Shown: in pieces, positions 34,262 through 38,672 of the stretch
Layout of the letters: the number at the start of each line of letters is the position of its first letter
Numbering within the stretch: position 1 is the first letter of the stretch
Source of the DNA: Pseudofrankia saprophytica
GTDB lineage: Bacteria > Actinomycetota > Actinomycetes > Frankiales > Frankiaceae
Reading direction: 5' to 3'
DNA: 38,672 nucleotides
Assembly: GCF_000235425.2 (NCBI RefSeq)
Contig: NZ_KI912266.1
Span: 4,414,167 to 4,452,838 of the forward strand
Made by a program: the position numbers and the translations under genes
Notes under the pieces: generated by a model
What the model saw: the letters and a program-made list of their open reading frames with translations, nothing else
What the model was told of the DNA's origin: nothing
Databases searched by the model: none

Positions 34262-35307
34262 CACGGGCCGGCGCTGGCCATGGCGAACCGGCCGGTGAGC
34301 ACGTGCACCCCGCCGTGGCGGCGCAGCCGGCCGGTGGCGATGACCGGTTCCCTGGTCCGGTACGCGCGGATCGCCTCGTCGTACTCCGCGCCGGACACGG
34401 GAACCTGCACGGTGCGCGGGGTCGACCGGCCGACGACGCCGTCGATCGTGGCGACCCCGCCGTCGTCGGCCTCGCCGCGGTCGAGCCGGATGACCTGTCC
34501 GTACACCGCCGTCCTGGGCCGCTCGGACAGGGCGGCGAGGGTGTCCCGCAGCCGCAGCAGCGCCTCGGTGTCGCGGCGGCGCAGCGCCAGCCGGACCACC
34601 GCCGGGGTGTCCAGCCCGGCGCGCGGCGCCCAGTAGAACGCCAGCTCCAGCAGGTGCACCCGCGGCGCGGTCACCATCCCGAGCAGTGCGTCGCACAGGT
34701 CGACGCTCACCCCGCGCAGCACCAGCCCAGACGGCGCCGTTCCAGCGTCGGCCGGGCCGCCGCCTGTCCCGCCGGCCGCCGGGACGCCGGCCGCCGGCGC
34801 TGCCAGCGCCAGGCGGTGAGGCGCGCGGTGCTCACGGACCGCGTCGGTGACCTCGACGAGCGCGCCCGCCAGCGTCGTGCCCACCCGCCGCTGGAACGGC
34901 GCCAGCCGCACCGCGCCCGCTGCCCAGGGCACGGACGCGGCCGTGCCCTGGGCAGCGCCGGGCACAGGGTCGTCGTCGAGCCGGGTGAAGACCGCCAGCA
35001 GCGGGCTGTCCGCCTCGGCGTGGACGAACCGGACGTCCCGTTCGACGAACGCCTTCACCACGTCCGGGCGCCGCCCGGCGAACCGCGACGCCGGTCCGAT
35101 GGCCGCCATCGCGGCGGCCTGCATCAGCCGGGCGACCCCGACGAGCAGCGCCCTGGCCTGACCGAGCGACACCCCCGCCGTGGCGTCGTCGGCCTCCAGC
35201 CGCAGGTGCAGCACGTCCGCCGGGCCGGCGGCCCGGGTAGCCGGCCCCCCGCTGGCCCGGCCGGGCGCGACCAGGCTCACCGGAGCCGTGGCCGCCTCGC
35301 CACTCAC
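34261..35307 (-). CDS. Hypothetical protein
   Basis: 348 residues, not recognised. Visible: an Ala-rich N-terminus, a central helix-rich part (ARLMQAAAMAAIG, RRPDVVKAFVERDVRFVHAEADSPLLAVF), a long Ala/Gly/Pro linker, and a C-terminal beta-rich part (TAVYGQVIRLDR, STPRTVQVPVSGAEYDEAIRAY, VIATGRLRRHGGVHVLTG) that could be a small ligand- or nucleic-acid-binding barrel. No signal peptide or membrane segment. GTG at 35307 with GGGGG upstream. It ends at the hairpin shared with the lipid operon. Confidence 0.65.
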   Translation of the reverse strand: MSGEAATAPVSLVAPGRASGGPATRAAGPADVLHLRLEADDATAGVSLGQARALLVGVARLMQAAAMAAIGPASRFAGRRPDVVKAFVERDVRFVHAEADSPLLAVFTRLDDDPVPGAAQGTAASVPWAAGAVRLAPFQRRVGTTLAGALVEVTDAVREHRAPHRLALAAPAAGVPAAGGTGGGPADAGTAPSGLVLRGVSVDLCDALLGMVTAPRVHLLELAFYWAPRAGLDTPAVVRLALRRRDTEALLRLRDTLAALSERPRTAVYGQVIRLDRGEADDGGVATIDGVVGRSTPRTVQVPVSGAEYDEAIRAYRTREPVIATGRLRRHGGVHVLTGRFAMASAGP

Positions 35308-35539
35308 CGGGCACCCCCGAGCGCCCGTCCCGCCGTCGGGAGCGCCGGATGGTGTCGCCGCCGCGCCGTGGCGCCGCCTCCCGCGTGCGCGGCCCCGCCG
35401 CGCCGCACTGTCATCGCCATGCCAGGCCTCTCGTCCTCGTCAGCCGCCGTCGGCCACGGCGGATGACCGCCGGCCGCGAGCCCGGGCCGTGCCACCGGGC
35501 GGGACCGAGCGTGGATCGGCCGAGGCGGGCCGAACAGGC

Positions 35540-35568
35540 CCTGTGGAAAGGCGCTGTTCGTCCACAGG
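35540..35568. promoter_or_regulatory. 8-bp perfect inverted repeat CCTGTGGA...TCCACAGG
   Basis: Arms 35540-35547 and 35561-35568, 13-base spacer. Each arm contains the TGTGGA/TCCACA core of DnaA boxes (TGTGGAAAG and TCGTCCACA). Confidence 0.4.
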
Positions 35569-35690
35569 GGTGGTGGAACCACGGCCACCTCGGCGCCGCC
35601 GGCGGGCCGGCTGGAGACCCATCCCGCCCGTCGCGGACCACAATGGCCTCCCATCCAGTAAATGTGAGATCCGTCACATGATGATCGACA

Positions 35691-35699
35691 TGTGGATAA
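35691..35699 (-). promoter_or_regulatory. Consensus DnaA box
   Basis: TGTGGATAA, the complement of TTATCCACA, an exact DnaA box. Single perfect copy with two weaker matches 120-150 bp away; not an origin, possibly a DnaA-responsive promoter or titration site. Confidence 0.4.
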
Positions 35700-35847
35700 C
35701 CCTGTCGACAGCACGGTGGGTAACTGGGGTCACCCTGGGGACCGAGGGGGTACGGGCTGGGGATCGCCTGTGGGACATGGCTGATCCCGCCAACAGGCCG
35801 GATGTCAAGGCGTTGAACGAGATCGGCCCGCAGGTATCACTGGGTGC

Positions 35848-36369
35848 ATGGCCCTGATGCACCGGCTCCGCCGCGACGAGACAATCACCGACGAGGCGGC
35901 CCGCCGCGCCGCCGTGGCGGCCCCGGGCCTCGTCCCGGCACCCGGCCTCGCGCACCGCGCCACCGTCGGTCGCCCACCGGCCGCCACGGTCCGGGCGGCC
36001 GGTCCGGGCGTCCCCCTCCTGGCCCCGGCGGCCCTGCCGCCGAGCGTCGCCCGCGTCGCGGCGCGGACCCGGCTGTCGGCCGAGCTGCTCGCCGCGATCC
36101 TGGAGGTGGACTCCCGCCAGCGGGCGACCCTCGACGACATCGAACGCGCCGACGCGCTCGCCGAGCGGCTGCTGGCCCGCCGCGCCGACCGGCAGCGCGC
36201 CGTGGCCGCCGGCCGTCCCACCTCCCAGCCCCGGGCCGCTCAGCCCCAGGCGGCGCTCGCGACGGCGACCCCGAGGGCAGCGGCCCCGAGGGTGCACAGC
36301 ACCGTGACGAGGACGTTCGCCGCCGCGGCCAGCCGGGAGCCGGTCTCGGCCAGGCGCAGCGTCTCGTAG
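35848..36369 (+). CDS. Hypothetical protein overlapping crcB 3' end
   Basis: 173 residues, not recognised. It begins MALMHRLRRDETITDEAARRAAV and has a helical acidic/Leu-rich core (RTRLSAELLAAILEVDSR, LDDIERADALAERLLARR), the rest Ala/Pro-rich. Codons end in G or C almost without exception for the first 130 residues, which supports coding; the last 40 run antisense through the 3' end of crcB and may be accidental read-through. An ATG at 35857 is an alternative start. It has no clear ribosome binding site. Confidence 0.5.
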   Translation: MALMHRLRRDETITDEAARRAAVAAPGLVPAPGLAHRATVGRPPAATVRAAGPGVPLLAPAALPPSVARVAARTRLSAELLAAILEVDSRQRATLDDIERADALAERLLARRADRQRAVAAGRPTSQPRAAQPQAALATATPRAAAPRVHSTVTRTFAAAASREPVSARRSVS

Positions 36370-36614
36370 GAGAACGTGGAGTAGGTCGACAGCGCCCCGC
36401 ACAGCCCCGTCCCGACCAGCAGGGCCACCCGCCCCGACGTGGCGCCGGCTGTGACCGCCCCGGTGACCAGGCCCAGCAGCAGGCTCGCCGCCACGTTCAC
36501 GGTCAGCGTCCCCCATGGCCACACGGTGCCGTGGCGGGCCTGCACCGCCCGGTCCACCAGGTAGCGCAGCGGCGCGCCGACCGCGGCGCCGGCGGCGACG
36601 AGCAGCCAGCTCAC
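36240..36614 (-). CDS. crcB: Fluoride channel CrcB/Fluc subunit 1
   Basis: 124 residues, four membrane segments ([71 protein letters not shown]). It keeps the family motif [17 protein letters not shown], with the polar track Asn (TVNVAAS) and Phe-box region. Fluc proteins form dimers that export fluoride. GTG at 36614 overlaps the DUF190 stop (GTGA). Two crcB genes on one operon usually make a heterodimer. Downstream it overlaps antisense with the gene at 35848. Confidence 0.95.
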   Translation of the reverse strand: MSWLLVAAGAAVGAPLRYLVDRAVQARHGTVWPWGTLTVNVAASLLLGLVTGAVTAGATSGRVALLVGTGLCGALSTYSTFSYETLRLAETGSRLAAAANVLVTVLCTLGAAALGVAVASAAWG

Positions 36615-36958
36615 CGCGTCGCCGGCCGGCCGGTGTAGCGGACGACCTCGACCTCGTCGAGCACGACCAGCCCTTCCCCGACCAGCTCGTCGAGCTCGGG
36701 GAGGAACGCCCGCACCCGAGGCTCCTCGTCGACGAGGACGACCGTGACCGGCAGGTCCTCCGACAGCGACAGCAGCCGGGTGGTGTGGATGACGGACGAG
36801 GCGCCGTAGCCCTCGGTGCCGCGGAACACGGTTGCGCCAGCGAGGCCTGCGGCGCGGGCCCGGCGCACGATCTCGCTCGACAACGGCCGGTGGTGCCACT
36901 GGTCGCTCTCCCCGACGAACACGGTCAGCCGCAGCGCCCGGCCGGCGAGCCTCGTCAT
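36611..36958 (-). CDS. DUF190 protein
   Basis: 115 residues of the DUF190 family, often encoded beside crcB and structurally similar to PII-like proteins. It has [62 protein letters not shown] and [12 protein letters not shown]. It is cytosolic and may regulate the fluoride channel; its ligand is unknown. It overlaps both crcB genes at its ends (ATGA upstream, GTGA downstream), so the four genes are tightly coupled. Confidence 0.93.
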   Translation of the reverse strand: MTRLAGRALRLTVFVGESDQWHHRPLSSEIVRRARAAGLAGATVFRGTEGYGASSVIHTTRLLSLSEDLPVTVVLVDEEPRVRAFLPELDELVGEGLVVLDEVEVVRYTGRPATR

Positions 36959-37458
36959 CGGTGCCTCCCGAGCAGCGCGCGGGCCGCCCGCGGCCCCGCC
37001 CGCAGCGTAAGCCTGGTCGCGGCGGAGGCCAGGGTGACAGCCGCGAGCGCCGCCGTCACCGTCCCCGCCAGGTAGGCCAGCGCGAGGCCCACCCGGCCGG
37101 CGTCGAGGAGGCGCTGCGCGTCGACGGCATAGGCGGAGAAGGTGGTGAAACCGCCGAGAACCCCGGTGCCGAGGAACGGCCGGACCAGCGGGTGCACCGC
37201 TGGGCGGGCGGTGACCACCGCCATGAGCACGCCGATCGCCGCGCAGCCCACCGTGTTGACCGCCCACGTCGTCCAGGGGAACGCCCCCGGCGGGGTCGGC
37301 CAGCCGAGCGTGGCGGCGTAGCGCAGGCAGGAACCGGCCACCCCGCCGACGGCGACGACGGCGATCACCGCGCCATGCGTCCCCGCGAGCGGCCGGGGGC
37401 GCCGGCGGCGCACCGCTGGCGCGGCCGCCAGGGCGGGTTCCGTGTCGCTCAAGGTCAT
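36955..37458 (-). CDS. crcB: Fluoride channel CrcB/Fluc subunit 2
   Basis: 167 residues with an N-terminal polar extension of about 38 and four membrane segments ([80 protein letters not shown]). [12 protein letters not shown] is the characteristic motif. The ATG at 37458 overlaps the stop of the upstream SDR gene (ATGA). Together with subunit 1 it should form the fluoride exporter. No fluoride riboswitch was found upstream of the operon. Confidence 0.95.
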   Translation of the reverse strand: MTLSDTEPALAAAPAVRRRRPRPLAGTHGAVIAVVAVGGVAGSCLRYAATLGWPTPPGAFPWTTWAVNTVGCAAIGVLMAVVTARPAVHPLVRPFLGTGVLGGFTTFSAYAVDAQRLLDAGRVGLALAYLAGTVTAALAAVTLASAATRLTLRAGPRAARALLGRHR

Positions 37459-38438
37459 TCGGGCAGGCCGACGCGGGCCGCCGAGTACTCCCACAGCGCT
37501 CTGCCGAGCGTCGCGTCGCGGGCCTGGCGGCCGATGAAGAAACGGTCGCGCACCTTGTAGCGATGCAGGTAGGCGCCGTTGACGGTCTCCGGGTCCGGTC
37601 TGGTCGCCAGCGCCACCAGCGGGCGGGCGCCGCCGGCCGGGGTGCGGGCGCCGACCAGGCGCAGCGGCCGGTAGAAGGTGTGCACGAACCAGGTGTCACG
37701 CCCGAAGCTGCTCACCACGACTCCCGGGTGCACGGCAGTGGCCGTCGGCCAGCCGGGTGCGGTCCGGCGGGCGAGCTCGCGGGCGAAGGCGACGTTCGCG
37801 AGCTTGCTGTCGAAGTAGACGCTGAACTGCTGGTAGCCGCGTCGGGCCCGGTCCAGGTCGGTCAGGTCGATACGGCCGATGGCGTTGACGACGCTGCTGG
37901 TCACGATCACCCGTGAGCCGGCGGTGGCCGACAGCCGCGGCAGCAGCAGGCAGGTGAGCAGGAACGGCGCCAGGTGGTTGACCTGGAACGTCAGTTCGTT
38001 GCCGTCCTCGGTCAGGGTCGGCCCGGGGAACAGCCCACCGGCGTTGTTCATGAGCACGTCGATGCGCGGGCAGGCCTCGGTGATCTCGGCGGCGGCGCGG
38101 CGGACGTCGGCGAGGCGGGCGAAGTCCGCGATGACGGGCAGGGCGCCGGTCTCGGCGGCGACGGCGGCGGTCCGCTGGGGCGAGCGGCCGAGGACGACGA
38201 GCCGGGCGCCGAGGGAGCGCAGCTGGCGGGCCGCGGCGGCGCCGATCCCCGCGCTCGCCCCGGTGATGACGACGGTCCGCCCGACCATCGAGCGCCCGGC
38301 GCCCGGCCTGGTGGTCTCGGCACCCTGCGGCCAGGTCGCCGCGTTCGCGGCCTCGCCGGCGTCGCCCCGGCTCACGGCCGGGTTCAGGCCACCCGGCGCG
38401 GGCTGCCCCGGTGCTGTCTCGGGCGTCGTCTCCACCAT
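37455..38438 (-). CDS. Short-chain dehydrogenase/reductase
   Basis: 327 residues, classical SDR resembling retinol-dehydrogenase-like proteins. Seen: NAD(P) motif [21 protein letters not shown], catalytic serine in [12 protein letters not shown], and Y-x-x-x-K in [17 protein letters not shown]. The first 50 residues are polar and probably disordered. ATG at 38438 follows GGGAG at six bases. It heads the operon with crcB, DUF190 and crcB. Why an SDR is coupled to fluoride export is unclear. Confidence 0.9.
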   Translation of the reverse strand: MVETTPETAPGQPAPGGLNPAVSRGDAGEAANAATWPQGAETTRPGAGRSMVGRTVVITGASAGIGAAAARQLRSLGARLVVLGRSPQRTAAVAAETGALPVIADFARLADVRRAAAEITEACPRIDVLMNNAGGLFPGPTLTEDGNELTFQVNHLAPFLLTCLLLPRLSATAGSRVIVTSSVVNAIGRIDLTDLDRARRGYQQFSVYFDSKLANVAFARELARRTAPGWPTATAVHPGVVVSSFGRDTWFVHTFYRPLRLVGARTPAGGARPLVALATRPDPETVNGAYLHRYKVRDRFFIGRQARDATLGRALWEYSAARVGLPE

Positions 38439-38559
38439 CGTCACTCCCACGGCCACCCGCGTGCCTACCCTGGGGCACCCCGGCCGGCGGGGATCATCCC
38501 ACGGCTCGGCCCGCCATGCCCGCTGGGCTGGCGGAACGTCGTGAACGCGTCCTGGCCGC

Positions 38560-38607
38560 GACCGGCCTGCCACCGCGCGCCGGGTGACGCGCGGTAGCAG
38601 GCCGGTC
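38560..38607. terminator. 20-bp hairpin with 8-base loop
   Basis: Arms 38560-38579 and 38588-38607 match with a single mismatch (38571, a possible G-U pair). It directly follows the stop of the leftward gene that enters from the right edge and precedes the SDR promoter region. No T-run. Confidence 0.6.
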
Positions 38608-38612
38608 ATCGG

Positions 38613-38672
38613 TCATCCGCCGGGCTGGGCGGCCAGCGGGGCCGGGGTCGCCACGGGGGCGCTGCCCTGGGC
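38613..38672 (-). CDS. C-terminal end of a leftward gene, rest outside window
   Basis: The frame is open from the right edge to a TGA at 38613-38615 and would encode an Ala/Pro/Gly-rich tail of 19 residues. Codons end in G or C, and a strong hairpin follows five bases later, which supports a real gene end. Too little to identify the protein. Confidence 0.3.
   Translation of the reverse strand, partial: AQGSAPVATPAPLAAQPGG

Larger units (their letters stand above)
35308..35847. other. 540-bp intergenic region with palindrome and DnaA-box-like sites
   Basis: No gene supported; an open + frame covering it is Arg/Pro-rich. It contains an inverted repeat (35540-35568) and a consensus DnaA box (35691-35699). 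The stretch 35640-35850 is AT-richer and probably holds the promoter of the gene at 35848. Confidence 0.5.

Noticed and set aside
35540-35700. Replication origin
   Set aside because: DnaA boxes are few and there is no dnaA, dnaN or parAB nearby; dif in the same window points to the terminus.
38439-38672. Fluoride riboswitch for the crcB operon
   Set aside because: No sequence like the crcB RNA motif was found upstream of the SDR gene; only a terminator-like hairpin is there.

Overview
The window looks like chromosomal DNA of a high-GC actinobacterium, most probably Frankia or a close relative. The grounds are uniformly high GC with strong G/C at third codon positions, GTG starts and ATGA/GTGA gene overlaps, RbpA, a fused Lnt-Ppm1 protein, several SigE-family sigma factors, and a kinase-WD40 relic. 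This is inference from gene content; no rRNA or other species marker is present and no tRNA was seen. A 28-bp site at 5663-5690 closely matches the actinobacterial dif (XerC/XerD) site, so the window probably spans the replication terminus of a circular chromosome.

Layout. 1-5000: a truncated GGDEF protein, then leftward folD, a YjbR-like gene and a class II ribonucleotide reductase relative that lacks one redox cysteine and the C-terminal domain. 4921-5994: intergenic DNA with repeats, a palindrome and dif. 5995-11111: accessory metabolic genes (PhzF-like, a small regulator/membrane pair, arylamine N-acetyltransferase, FMN-binding oxidase-like protein, DUF4262, msrB) in DNA whose + strand is strikingly G-rich. 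11554-12085: a decayed Ser/Thr kinase pseudogene. 12301-16391: a small membrane protein, rbpA behind a SigR-type promoter, an intrinsic terminator, and the Lnt-Ppm1 lipoprotein acyltransferase/mannosyltransferase fusion.

16570-25459 holds three modules, each a SigE-family sigma factor overlapping a single-pass membrane protein with a related extracytoplasmic region (GWLP motif near the membrane, conserved W-x-x-T...C ending). A fourth, sigma-less lipoprotein paralogue follows. All four translation units share a similar leader with a GCGTC element 39-43 nt before the start codon. A YtcJ-like amidohydrolase and a 24-bp perfect hairpin lie inside this cluster. Then come an Lrp/AsnC regulator and a stand-alone 5'-3' exonuclease.

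27821-34212 is a tightly coupled rightward operon: a fatty acyl reductase-HAD phosphatase fusion, a zinc dehydrogenase, a possible 58-residue ORF, a LarA/DUF2088-like protein and a PlsC-type acyltransferase. It looks like a lipid pathway of unknown product. The right end has two hypothetical genes, a leftward operon SDR-crcB-DUF190-crcB (fluoride export), and the last codons of another leftward gene. The two best candidates for undescribed biology are the sigma/membrane-protein modules and the reductase-LarA-PlsC operon; the altered ribonucleotide reductase is the most unusual single protein.
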